DNA of 7,734 nucleotides from Clostridia bacterium. GTDB taxonomy: Bacteria; Bacillota_A; Clostridia; Oscillospirales; CAG-272. The translations under genes and the position numbers were made by a program. Positions 1-6,243 of the stretch are shown here, in pieces (the first letter of the stretch is position 1; the number at the start of each line of letters is the position of its first letter). The stretch covers positions 1 to 7,734 of the forward strand of contig JAFTRQ010000157.1 of NCBI GenBank assembly GCA_017462125.1. Direction: 5' to 3'. The notes below the pieces were generated by a model that had not been told where the DNA came from, did no database searches, and saw only the letters and a list, made by a program, of their open reading frames with translations.

Positions 1-759
1 CGTGAGTTCGAGCAGATGGAGCTTGAGTTCTTCTGCAAGCCCGGAACCGACCTTGAGTGGTTCGCATACTGGAGAGAATTCTGCCACAATTGGCTTCTTG
101 CTATCGGTCTGAAGGACGAGAATATCCGTCTCCGTGATCACGATCCCGAGGAGCTTTGCTTCTATTCCAAGGCAACTACCGACTTCGAGTTCCTGTTCCC
201 CTTCGGATGGGGCGAGCTCTGGGGTGTTGCCGACAGAACAGACTATGACCTGACACAGCATCAGAATGAGTCCAAGAAGGATCTTACCTACTTTGATCCC
301 GAGACCAATGAGAGATATATTCCTTACGTTGTTGAGCCCTCCCTCGGTGTTGAAAGAATGGTTCTCTCCGTCCTTTGTGACGCTTATGACGAGGAGGTTA
401 TCGATGCGGAGAAGAACGACGTCAGAACCGTTCTGCACTTCCATCCTGCAATCGCTCCCGTTAAGGCTGCAATCCTTCCTCTGTCCAAGAAGCTTTCCGA
501 TAAGGCAGGCGAGATCTACGACGAGCTTTCCAAGTACTTCACGGTTGACTTTGACGAGGCAGGCTCTATCGGTAAGAGATACCGCCGTCAGGACGAGATC
601 GGTACTCCTCTCTGCATCACCGTTGACTTCGACACCGTTGGCGACGCTGAAAAGGCAGGCGACGGTTGCGTAACTGTTCGTGACAGAGATACTATGGAGC
701 AGGTGCGTATTCCTGTTTCCGAGCTTAAGAGCTATATCGAAAAGAAGATCGAATTCTGA
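1..759 (+). CDS. glyS: Glycyl-tRNA synthetase, single-chain type, C-terminal part (5' end outside window)
   Basis: Charges tRNA(Gly) with glycine in the cytoplasm. The reading frame is open from base 1 ([11 protein letters not shown]), so the gene begins upstream; about 252 residues are visible of the usual 450-480. [11 protein letters not shown] is the class II motif 2 of the homodimeric, eukaryote-like GlyRS. It is followed by [19 protein letters not shown], the glycine-pocket segment typical of this enzyme, and by motif 3, EPSLGVERM (bases 334-360). The last 120 or so residues, from [17 protein letters not shown] on, are the anticodon-binding HGTP domain. The gene ends at TGA 757-759. This is the alpha2 single-chain enzyme, not the GlyQ/GlyS alpha2beta2 form; the symbol glyS (also glyQS) is used for it in Firmicutes. 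Codon use is strongly biased, as in highly expressed genes. No terminator separates it from the next gene, 23 bases downstream. Identification is secure; any upstream T-box leader would lie outside the window. Confidence 0.96.
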   Translation, partial: REFEQMELEFFCKPGTDLEWFAYWREFCHNWLLAIGLKDENIRLRDHDPEELCFYSKATTDFEFLFPFGWGELWGVADRTDYDLTQHQNESKKDLTYFDPETNERYIPYVVEPSLGVERMVLSVLCDAYDEEVIDAEKNDVRTVLHFHPAIAPVKAAILPLSKKLSDKAGEIYDELSKYFTVDFDEAGSIGKRYRRQDEIGTPLCITVDFDTVGDAEKAGDGCVTVRDRDTMEQVRIPVSELKSYIEKKIEF

Positions 760-782
760 TTTTTATTCGCGTTTATCTTGTT

Positions 783-1610
783 ATGGAAGATTTTGTACTG
801 TTTGGTGCTATTGTGAACGCGGTTCTCGTTGTGATCGGCTCGCTGATCGGTCTTTTGGTGCGCAGAGTGGTGCGCGGGAAAAAGAGCGGTGAGACCGTCG
901 ATGCCGATCAAGGATCGGGAATTGGGAAGCGCATATCCGATGCGATCTTCAGCGGTATTGGGCTTTGCGTGATATTGATCGGTATTGACGGCGCGATAAA
1001 AGGCGCTGTCAACGGTCAGATCTCGGACGCGTTGAGCGGTAGCGGTGTTATGCTTGCGGATCTCAGCGGAGAAAAAACGTTAGTTATCATTATTTCGATC
1101 GTGATCGGTGTTATTATCGGTGAACTGATCGACTTGGATAAAAGGATCAATCGTTTGGGAGACAGACTTCAGGCACTGATGAAGGGAAGGGGCGGAAACG
1201 TAGCGCAGGGCTTCGTTTCAGCATCGCTTTTGTTCTGCGTGGGCTCAATGTCCATCGTCGGGCCGTTGAACAGCGGTATCTTTGGAGACCATTCTATCCA
1301 GATCACCAAAGGCGTGATGGATTTTGTGGGAGCTATTGTATTCACCTCCTCGTTTGGTATTGGAGTGATGTTCTCGGCGGCGTTTATTTTGATATATCAG
1401 GGCTTGATCTCTCTTTTGGCAGCGTATATTGCGCCTTTTCTGACAAATGACGTGATCACCTGTATGACTGCGGTTGGCTCTCTTATCATTATTGCATTGG
1501 GACTGAATCTTCTTGGCGTGACAAAGATGAAGATCATGAATTACATTCCTGCTATATTCCTGCCGATTTTGTTGATCCCGCTGTGGACTTGGCTTGAGGC
1601 AGTTATCTGA
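783..1610 (+). CDS. DUF554 family multi-pass membrane protein
   Basis: A 275-residue hydrophobic protein of the DUF554 family (YdfK/YqgA-like), whose biochemical role is not established; a transport role is often presumed. Family hallmarks seen: an N-terminal Gly-rich segment (FGAIVNAVLVVIGSLIGLL), GIGLCVILIGIDGAIKG near residue 60, IGVIIGELIDLDKRINRLGD near 110-130, and the signature SLLFCVGSMSIVGPLNSGI with IFGDHSIQITKGVMDF near 150-180, then LIYQGLISLLA and a C-terminal GLNLLGV. About seven membrane segments are likely and there is no signal peptide; the length is slightly longer than the usual 220-240, owing to a loop around residues 28-50 and 75-95. It starts 23 bases after glyS with no Shine-Dalgarno sequence before ATG 783, so translation may depend on coupling or readthrough from glyS. 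Codon use is less biased than in glyS. A strong hairpin follows at 1620-1649. Family call sure, function unknown. Confidence 0.9.
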   Translation: MEDFVLFGAIVNAVLVVIGSLIGLLVRRVVRGKKSGETVDADQGSGIGKRISDAIFSGIGLCVILIGIDGAIKGAVNGQISDALSGSGVMLADLSGEKTLVIIISIVIGVIIGELIDLDKRINRLGDRLQALMKGRGGNVAQGFVSASLLFCVGSMSIVGPLNSGIFGDHSIQITKGVMDFVGAIVFTSSFGIGVMFSAAFILIYQGLISLLAAYIAPFLTNDVITCMTAVGSLIIIALGLNLLGVTKMKIMNYIPAIFLPILLIPLWTWLEAVI

Positions 1611-1617
1611 TCAATGA

Positions 1618-1656
1618 AGGCAAGGCAGTGCCGTTTGGCACTGCCTTGCTTATAAT
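1618..1656 (+). terminator. Strong hairpin after DUF554 gene, probable terminator with a poor U-tract
   Basis: Arms 1620-1632 and 1637-1649 form a perfect 13-bp GC-rich stem around the loop GTTT, starting 9 bases after the DUF554 stop codon. The tail is TTATAAT rather than a run of T, so release may be incomplete, which would let some transcription continue into the GH28-like gene 26 bases later. The hairpin is seen directly; terminator function is inferred. Confidence 0.7.
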
Positions 1657-1664
1657 CGCATATT

Positions 1665-1669
1665 GGAGG
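1665..1669 (+). promoter_or_regulatory. Ribosome binding site of the GH28-like gene
   Basis: GGAGG lies five bases before ATG 1675. It overlaps the TTG at 1663, which rules out that in-frame TTG as the start and fixes the start at 1675. Confidence 0.85.
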
Positions 1670-1674
1670 CAAAT

Positions 1675-3036
1675 ATGAATACGAAAATTTTCAACGTTTT
1701 GGATTACGGTGCGGTTGCAGACGGCGTTACACTCAATTCCGCGGCGGTGCAGAAGGCGATCGACACTTGTGCGGCGCAGGGCGGAGGTACGGTGCTTTTT
1801 TCCGAGGGTGAGTACGTTCTTTCAACCGTTTTTCTCAAGAGCAATGTACATATCAAGATTGATAAGAGTGCGCGTGTTCTCGGTGCTTTGAGCTTTTACG
1901 ATTACGCTCCTCAGGAGAAGATCGATTATCCCGCCTATCAGGATCAGTCGCATACGTACTTTGATTGCTCGATGTTCGTTGGCAGAAATTGCGAGAATAT
2001 TGCGATTACAGGTGAGGGAACCATTGATATGCGCAGCGTATGGGACGAGGACAACGTCCGTGATATCGTACACAGAGGTCCCAAGTGCATCGCGTTGAAG
2101 GATTGCAAAAACGTCGAGATTAGCGGACTTGAGATCTATCACGTCACCGATCTTGCGGTCTATTTCGCAGGTTGTGAGAACGTTGAGGTTTACGGACTCA
2201 AAATGAGCGTATACATTGACGGAATTTCGCCCGACAATTCCAAAAACGTGAGCATTCACGACTGTGATATCGATTGCGGAGACGACGGCATCGTGTTTAA
2301 GTCGTCCTATACCCTCAATCGCCTTGATGTTTGCAGAGATATTACCGTGAAGAATTGCCGTGTTAAGAGCCGTTGCTCCGCGATCAAGTTCGGAACCGAG
2401 ACAAACGGAGGATTTTACAATATCACGGTGGAAAATATCGACGTTCGCGAGACAAGAATCACCGGAATTGCGATCGAAAGCGTGGATGGGGCGATCATCG
2501 ACGGACTTACGTTGAAAAATATTAAGATGCGCAACGTTGGCGCGCCGCTCTTTATTCATCTCGGTCAAAGAATGAGAGGGCCAAAGGGACTTGAAATCGG
2601 ACGGATACGCAATGTGACACTTGAGAATATTACTGCAGAAGGCCCGTATGAGCCCTATGAAGCAATTGCTTGGAATTACAACAGCTATGTTTCCCGGGAC
2701 AATCTCCAATATCCGTGGAGCATGAATACGGAAAAGGTGACAAAGCAGTTTACCTCCAACGTGTGCGGCTTGCGCGGAATTCAGCTTGAAAATATCACAC
2801 TTCGAAACGTAAGCCTTCAAGTTGAGGGCGGAGTGCAGGAGTGGCAAAAAGAGGTGCCCGATAAGGCACCCGAGTACCCTGAGGTGTTTGTTTACGGAAG
2901 AGAGCTGCCCGCCAAGGGAATCTTCTTCCGTCACATTAACGGTCTGACGCTTGATAACGTCACTGTTGAGAGCTACAAGGAGGACGGACGCGAGGATTTC
3001 GTGTTTGATGACGTTGAAAACTTGGTAATTGTGTAA
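1675..3036 (+). CDS. GH28-like right-handed beta-helix glycoside hydrolase, cytoplasmic
   Basis: A 453-residue protein of the pectate-lyase/polygalacturonase fold. Residues 5-65 are the usual N-terminal strand set (FNVLDYGAVADGVTLNSAAV, then QGGGTVLFSEGEY), followed by repeated 'NV.I' beta-helix turns to about residue 440. Known GH28 enzymes use an Asp in NTD, an Asp pair in GDD, a His in GHG and an RIK motif. Here YIDG (D182) and CGDDG (D203, D204) keep the three Asps with the family's 21-residue spacing. The His position falls in SRCSAIKFGTE (233-241) with no His, and the RIK position reads RIT (261-263). No signal peptide is visible, so it would act inside the cell, for example on imported galacturonide or other uronic oligosaccharides. 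It stands alone between a hairpin at 1620 and the bidirectional terminator at 3042; no sugar transporter or regulator is adjacent. Family assignment is good; substrate and even hydrolase activity are open. Confidence 0.85.
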   Translation: MNTKIFNVLDYGAVADGVTLNSAAVQKAIDTCAAQGGGTVLFSEGEYVLSTVFLKSNVHIKIDKSARVLGALSFYDYAPQEKIDYPAYQDQSHTYFDCSMFVGRNCENIAITGEGTIDMRSVWDEDNVRDIVHRGPKCIALKDCKNVEISGLEIYHVTDLAVYFAGCENVEVYGLKMSVYIDGISPDNSKNVSIHDCDIDCGDDGIVFKSSYTLNRLDVCRDITVKNCRVKSRCSAIKFGTETNGGFYNITVENIDVRETRITGIAIESVDGAIIDGLTLKNIKMRNVGAPLFIHLGQRMRGPKGLEIGRIRNVTLENITAEGPYEPYEAIAWNYNSYVSRDNLQYPWSMNTEKVTKQFTSNVCGLRGIQLENITLRNVSLQVEGGVQEWQKEVPDKAPEYPEVFVYGRELPAKGIFFRHINGLTLDNVTVESYKEDGREDFVFDDVENLVIV

Positions 3037-3041
3037 TAACA

Positions 3042-3077
3042 AGAAATACCCGTGTGGATGTCCACACGGGTATTTCT
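3042..3077. terminator. Bidirectional terminator between GH28-like gene and rplL
   Basis: A perfect inverted repeat, arms 3042-3058 and 3061-3077 (17 positions each side, realistic loop ATGT), lies between two converging genes. The core CCCGTGTGG/CCACACGGG is GC-rich, and the outer ends ATTTCT on either strand supply U-rich tails in both directions. It begins 5 bases after the GH28-like stop and about 63 bases past the rplL stop, so it serves both transcripts. Confidence 0.9.
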
Positions 3078-3140
3078 GTTATCCAAAATTAACAGACAGC
3101 TATAAATTTGTAAGTTGTAAAGGTAAGATCGAGGTTTAAA

Positions 3141-3521
3141 TTACTTGATCTCAACGGTTGCGCCAGCAGCCTCGAGGTCAGCCTTAACCTTCTCAGCGTC
3201 TTCCTTGGAAACGCCTTCCTTAACAGCCTTAGGACAACCTTCAACCATGTCCTTAGCTTCCTTAAGGCCGAGACCGGTGATCTCACGGATAACCTTGATA
3301 ACGTTGAGCTTCTTGTCGCCGAAGCCGGTAAGGATTACGTCGAATTCGGTCTTTTCCTCAGCTGCGGGAGCTGCTGCTGCACCTGCTACTGCAACTACGC
3401 CTACGGGAGCTGCTGCGGATACGCCGAACTCTTCCTCAACTGCCTTTACGAGGTCAGCGAGCTCAAGAATTGTAAGTGTCTTAATTTCTTCAACAATATT
3501 TGTGATCTTTTCGGATGCCAT
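3141..3521 (-). CDS. rplL: 50S ribosomal protein L7/L12
   Basis: The stalk protein of the large ribosomal subunit; dimers bind L10 and recruit translation GTPases such as EF-Tu and EF-G. The 126-residue product has all three parts: N-terminal dimerisation helices (1-32, [20 protein letters not shown]), an Ala/Pro/Gly hinge (35-53, [20 protein letters not shown]) and the C-terminal factor-binding domain ([20 protein letters not shown], then [19 protein letters not shown]). Cys replaces the common Ala in VEGCPK. The start at 3521 is set by AGGAGG at 3531-3536, nine bases upstream. It follows rplJ by 63 bases and is co-transcribed with it. In most bacteria rpoB follows; here the operon ends at the inverted repeat at 3042-3077. 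Regulation is expected through the L10 leader upstream of rplJ. Identification is certain. Confidence 0.98.
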   Translation of the reverse strand: MASEKITNIVEEIKTLTILELADLVKAVEEEFGVSAAAPVGVVAVAGAAAAPAAEEKTEFDVILTGFGDKKLNVIKVIREITGLGLKEAKDMVEGCPKAVKEGVSKEDAEKVKADLEAAGATVEIK

Positions 3522-3584
3522 TTTAAATTACCTCCTGAATATGGAAATATAAATTGTTTTTGTTTTGTGTCGGTATTTGACCGA

Positions 3585-4127
3585 TTATTCTGCAGCTGCT
3601 TCTGCTGCACCCTCTTCTGCTGCGCCGCCTTCGTTCTGCTTGTCGACGACTGCCTGAAGAGCATAAGCAAAGTTGTAGATAGGAGACTTGATAGAGCCGA
3701 GGAACTTTGCGATAAGAGTTTCCTTGGAAGGAATCTCAGCAAGGGTGTTAACGCCTGCTGCGTCAAGAACCTCTCCGTCACAGTAACCTGCGAGGATCTG
3801 GAAGGAATCGATCTTTTCAGCGTATTCCTTGAGGATCTTTGCAGGAGCGATGGGATCTTCGGGGCTGGAGATAGCGATTGCAGTCATACCGTTGAGGTAC
3901 TGCTTCATATCGCCGTAACCGCACATTTCGCAAGCTCTGCCTGTAAGGGTGTTCTTCATAACAACGTACTTAACACCTGCTTCACGGAGAGCCTTACGGA
4001 GAGCTGTGTCATTCTCAACGGTGATACCCTGATAATTAACAACTACACCGGATGCGCTTGCCTTGATCTGCTCTGCGAGGTCTGCAACTACCTGTTTCTT
4101 CTGTTCGAGTATTGCGTTACTAGGCAT
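3585..4127 (-). CDS. rplJ: 50S ribosomal protein L10
   Basis: Anchors the L7/L12 stalk on 23S rRNA helix 42-44 and, in the family, represses its own operon by binding the mRNA leader. The 180-residue product starts MPSNAILEQKKQVVADLAEQ, followed by the conserved YQGITVENDTALRKALREAG, then KYVVMKNTLTGRA. The C-terminal helix that binds L7/L12 dimers (IKSPIYNFAYALQAVVDKQ) is followed by an Ala/Glu-rich tail. The start ATG at 4127 has GGGAGG at 4137-4142 nine bases upstream. The gene is first in an rplJ-rplL operon driven by the consensus promoter at 4320-4347 and an attenuating leader. rplK and rplA, which usually precede it, are not here. Identification is certain. Confidence 0.98.
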   Translation of the reverse strand: MPSNAILEQKKQVVADLAEQIKASASGVVVNYQGITVENDTALRKALREAGVKYVVMKNTLTGRACEMCGYGDMKQYLNGMTAIAISSPEDPIAPAKILKEYAEKIDSFQILAGYCDGEVLDAAGVNTLAEIPSKETLIAKFLGSIKSPIYNFAYALQAVVDKQNEGGAAEEGAAEAAAE

Positions 4128-4143
4128 TGTTTTTAACCTCCCG

Positions 4144-4313
4144 TAGTGATTAGAATAAAAAAACTTTCTTCCCGAAGCGACATAACACTTGCCGAGAAGA
4201 AAGATCTAATTGCCACATAGGCACAATTATATCATTTTGATTCTTCCTCGGCAGGGTGGCTTTCGCTTTTACGGGAACCTGCTGTCTTTGGATAAGAGCC
4301 GTTCGCGGCTCAC
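4144..4313 (-). promoter_or_regulatory. L10 ribosomal protein leader (autoregulatory mRNA leader of rplJL)
   Basis: About 185 nt separate the predicted transcription start from rplJ. Read on the - strand the elements are: a hairpin GAGCCG-CGAA-CGGCTC (4311-4296); the L10-binding region with AGACAGCAGG pairing to CCTGCCGAGG (GCAGG 4282-4278 with CCTGC 4255-4251), like the Firmicutes L10 leader that copies the 23S rRNA L10 site; a hairpin 4229-4207; then a terminator at 4203-4154. The strand CCGAGGAAGAA (4251-4241) can pair with TTCTTCTCGG (4201-4192), the 5' arm of the terminator, through ten base pairs and one bulge. That gives a clear antiterminator. In the known family, L10 binding holds the CCTGCCGAGG strand, frees the terminator and stops transcription. 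The structure is seen; the mechanism is from the family. Confidence 0.88.
4154..4203 (-). terminator. Attenuator terminator in the L10 leader
   Basis: On the - strand CTTTCTTC (4203-4196) pairs with GAAGAAAG (4171-4164). The stem is extended by inner pairs through CGG/CG and AAGTG/CGCTT around the loop TTATGT, and is followed directly by seven T (4163-4157) and ATT. It lies about 30 bases before the rplJ start, inside the leader, so it acts as an attenuator and not as an end-of-gene terminator. Confidence 0.9.
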
Positions 4314-4319
4314 TCGTAT

Positions 4320-4347
4320 ATTATAGCACAAAAAAATGATTTGTCAA
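4320..4347 (-). promoter_or_regulatory. Promoter of rplJ-rplL (sigma-A type)
   Basis: TTGACA at 4347-4342 and TATAAT at 4325-4320, both perfect consensus, are separated by 16 bases that include a T7 run (CATTTTTTTG). The expected transcription start is near 4313. Immediately upstream (4350-4390 on the + strand numbering) are A/T tracts resembling an UP element, including the palindrome at 4371-4386. The design closely matches the rpsJ promoter at 6244-6272. Confidence 0.93.
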
Positions 4348-4510
4348 TAGGTTTTTGAAAAGTTTTTTGAAAAAAATCGATTTTTTCTGAAATGGCATTT
4401 TGGTCCTTGCTCCCGTGCGGCTTGCATCACGGTGCAGATAGGTGACACGGACAACGAATGCGGTAAAGATTGTGCACTTGTTCTATCCTTGCCGAAGGGG
4501 ATAAAAGGAG
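4348..4510. other. Intergenic region upstream of the rplJ promoter; UP-like A/T tracts, otherwise no recognised content
   Basis: The part next to the promoter (4350-4390) is made of A and T tracts and contains a perfect 16-bp palindrome, AAAAAATCGATTTTTT, at 4371-4386. From 4391 to 4510 the sequence has normal composition, no start codon with a ribosome binding site on either strand, and only small imperfect stems (CCGTG/CACGG at 4413-4432; TATCC/GGATA at 4484-4503). No gene or RNA is recognised. Confidence 0.6.
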
Positions 4511-4543
4511 CGCGAGGAAAGCTTTTCAAAAGCTCTCCTCGCG
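4506..4543 (-). terminator. Terminator of the membrane protein/regulator operon
   Basis: Arms 4511-4518 (CGCGAGGA) and 4536-4543 (TCCTCGCG) pair perfectly. After one A/C mismatch the stem continues through AGCTTT/AAAGCT to a small loop. On the - strand it begins 6 bases after the regulator's stop codon, and its tail reads CTCCTTTTAT, a modest U-tract. Confidence 0.75.
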
Positions 4544-4549
4544 TTAACT

Positions 4550-5107
4550 TTAAAACTTATTGTTCTTTATAATATTCTCCGCCAATTTAACCAATTTTTC
4601 ACGGATCCACATAGGCTCGATGATCTTGAAATCGGAGCGAAGGGTAATCAGCACGCTTAAAAATTGCTCCACGTTGTGAAATTCGCAGACGTACTTATTG
4701 CGCGACTCCTTGGAGATGATAAAATTCTTCAAGGTGAGGACCGAGAGCTTGTCAGGGATCTCGACGGTTGCCGTGTACGGGATCTGCATCTGTACAAAGG
4801 TGTTTTCTGCCTGCAGGGAAGCGCCCGACATACTGTCGGCGAGCTCGGTCAGAGAATCGTCGTTGTCGCTGGAAAGAACGAGAGGGAGAGAGTATTGCTC
4901 GGTGTAATAGTAGCCCTTGTGCTCAAGGCTATATTCGAGCGGCGCTCCCAGCTTTTTCTTCAGATAATCCACGTCTCGCTGTGCCTGGCGGTGGGAAATG
5001 TTGAATCTTTCCGCAAGGCGCATTGCGTTGGGATAATAGTTGTTGGCGATCTTTTTGTGAAGCCATTGAATTCTGGTATTTGCGGAATTTCCCGATGCTG
5101 TTTTCAT
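4550..5107 (-). CDS. Short WYL-family-type transcriptional regulator lacking most of the WYL domain
   Basis: A 185-residue predicted DNA-binding protein. Residues 10-55 are a winged helix of the DeoR/HTH_11 type seen at the N-terminus of WYL proteins: NAMRLAERFNIS, then the recognition helix HRQAQRDVDYLKKKL, then a wing ending HKGYYY. Residues 111-185 resemble the C-terminal extension (WCX) of WYL regulators: TVEIPDKLSVLTL, FHNVEQFLSVLITL and EPMWIREKLVKLAENI. Full-length relatives have about 300-330 residues with an effector-sensing WYL domain between these parts; here only some 40 residues (70-110) remain and no W-Y-L motif is visible. No frameshift is apparent, so this looks like a stable shortened form rather than a broken gene, and codon use is ordinary. 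ATG 5107 is 27 bases after the preceding membrane protein gene on the same strand, with a weak AAAGGA about 13 bases upstream. Co-transcription suggests a shared job. Targets unknown. Confidence 0.75.
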   Translation of the reverse strand: MKTASGNSANTRIQWLHKKIANNYYPNAMRLAERFNISHRQAQRDVDYLKKKLGAPLEYSLEHKGYYYTEQYSLPLVLSSDNDDSLTELADSMSGASLQAENTFVQMQIPYTATVEIPDKLSVLTLKNFIISKESRNKYVCEFHNVEQFLSVLITLRSDFKIIEPMWIREKLVKLAENIIKNNKF

Positions 5108-5134
5108 AATGCTATCGAATTCCTTTCATTTATA

Positions 5135-5977
5135 TTATAATGCACTTTGATTATCGTCTTCGGTATTGGAATCGTTTTCGGGGGAGTCGGCGGTGTGCGC
5201 TTCCTCTTGTGAGGGCTTGGCGGTGAAAAACCTAACCGCCTCGGGAAGGGCGCACAAGAAAAGATAAAGAGGGAATGCGCGGTATTCGTTGCTGTAGCTG
5301 TCATATCGTGTGAAGGATTCAACGAGCACGGCAATGCAGGAGAGCGGCGCGATCGTTATGAGAAGGAGCTTGGTTGCCAAATAACGCTTCAAGCTGCAGC
5401 CGCCCGAGAGCACTCGAAGCTCTGACAGGGTGGAAAGCATTGAGGCTGCGGCTGTGAATTGAATGATCAGCTTGAGAGGGGCGTTCATCTCCACGGAAAA
5501 ATCAAGATAGATTTTTGCGATCACAACGATGCAGAATGCTATATGGAAGAGTCCCCAGGCTAAGGTTCCCGTTTGGCCGAGCTTGAAGAATCCTGCGAGC
5601 TGATAAAGCTGTGAGAGCAACGTGGTTATAAAAATGATGGCAATCCATACGTTGAACCCCTCAGAAAAGATCTGCTTGCCCAAGGTCACGTAAATAAAAG
5701 CGGCGGGAAGGGCTGTGATCAGGCTGAGGAATTGAAGCTTTGCGGGTACCTCGGATTGCACCGGGTCGGCTTTTTGGAAAAGAAAGTATGCCGCAAGTGC
5801 CAATATGACGTCGACGGCGATTGTTGCATAAAGCAGGGATGCGACGAGAGGATTGTTGAAATACTTACTGCTTCCTTCGGTGCAGAAGCAGAACGCAACG
5901 ATGCCAAGAATTGCGGTCAATGCAATCGCGGCAATTGCGGCGGTTTTGTAACTGTTAAGCTTTTTATCGGTGTTCAT
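5135..5977 (-). CDS. Unrecognised multi-pass membrane protein with acidic C-terminal tail
   Basis: A 280-residue protein with no family that I recognise. A short basic N-terminus (MNTDKKLNSYK) is followed by about eight hydrophobic segments at residues 11-32, 43-66, 81-99, 110-130, 137-158, 168-184, 201-220 and 234-252. The tail from 255 to 280 (PSQEEAHTADSPENDSNTED and onward) is hydrophilic and strongly acidic. Charged residues between segments include SELRVLSGGCSLKRYLATKL near 185-204 and ESFTRYDSYSNEYRAF near 220-235, probably loops. No transporter or enzyme motif is visible. GGAG at 5986-5989 lies eight bases before the start at 5977. It is the first gene of a two-gene operon with the short WYL-type regulator, so it may be that regulator's sensor partner or target. 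Confidence is high that it is a real gene; function unknown. Confidence 0.75.
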   Translation of the reverse strand: MNTDKKLNSYKTAAIAAIALTAILGIVAFCFCTEGSSKYFNNPLVASLLYATIAVDVILALAAYFLFQKADPVQSEVPAKLQFLSLITALPAAFIYVTLGKQIFSEGFNVWIAIIFITTLLSQLYQLAGFFKLGQTGTLAWGLFHIAFCIVVIAKIYLDFSVEMNAPLKLIIQFTAAASMLSTLSELRVLSGGCSLKRYLATKLLLITIAPLSCIAVLVESFTRYDSYSNEYRAFPLYLFLCALPEAVRFFTAKPSQEEAHTADSPENDSNTEDDNQSAL

Positions 5978-6028
5978 TTGTATCGCTCCGTGATCAAATG
6001 TGTTGTGAAAACAAGTTTCTACCTATAT

Positions 6029-6060
6029 ATTATATAACGATAATATAACGGAATTGTTAA
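6029..6060 (-). promoter_or_regulatory. Possible promoter of the membrane protein/regulator operon
   Basis: On the - strand TTAACA (6060-6055) is followed after 17 bases by TTATAT (6037-6032). A better TATAAT sits at 6034-6029, but with a 20-base spacing. The stretch is very A/T rich, so the exact boxes are uncertain. It leaves a leader of roughly 50 bases before the start at 5977. Confidence 0.45.
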
Positions 6061-6243
6061 CGGAAGGAAAGATTTGAAAAAAATACTTTATTTTTTTGAA
6101 AAATATTATATGTGAGTGAAAAATACGGTTCGGAAGCTCCTTTGAAGGTGATGAAATGTTTAAAAAACAGGAAAATAGTGCATTGTGCACAAAAACGAGC
6201 TTAAAAATTCTGCTATTTTTTCTTGAAAAGTTTTGGAATAGTA
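6061..6243. other. A/T-rich divergent intergenic region, no gene recognised
   Basis: This region separates the - strand operon promoter from the rpsJ promoter. It is A/T rich, with A and T tracts from 6075 to 6110 and from 6195 to 6243; the latter abut the rpsJ -35 box and could act as an UP element. A short inverted repeat GTGCA-TTG-TGCAC lies at 6178-6190. No start codon with a ribosome binding site leads into a credible frame. Confidence 0.55.

Noticed and set aside
1651..1656. TATAAT as -10 box of a promoter for the GH28-like gene
   Set aside because: The matching -35 position falls inside the terminator-like stem and reads GTGCCG, far from consensus. It stays possible but is not supported.
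1663..1674. TTG at 1663 as start of the GH28-like gene
   Set aside because: It overlaps the GGAGG that serves ATG 1675, and nothing upstream of it could bind the ribosome.
1822..3042. Long open frame (406 codons) antisense to the GH28-like gene
   Set aside because: The + strand protein has clear family motifs and a good ribosome binding site; the antisense frame has no family features and arises from codon bias of the real gene.
3145..4136. Open frames on the + strand over rplL and rplJ
   Set aside because: They lie opposite certain ribosomal protein genes, have low-complexity Ser/Thr/Cys-rich translations and no ribosome binding sites.
4484..4503. TATCC/GGATA stem as a second terminator
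   Set aside because: Short, interrupted and without a U-tract on either strand; the hairpin at 4511-4543 already ends the operon.
6178..6190. Inverted repeat GTGCA-TTG-TGCAC as an operator
   Set aside because: Only five bases per arm, about 55 bases upstream of the rpsJ -35 box, and no second copy was found in the window.
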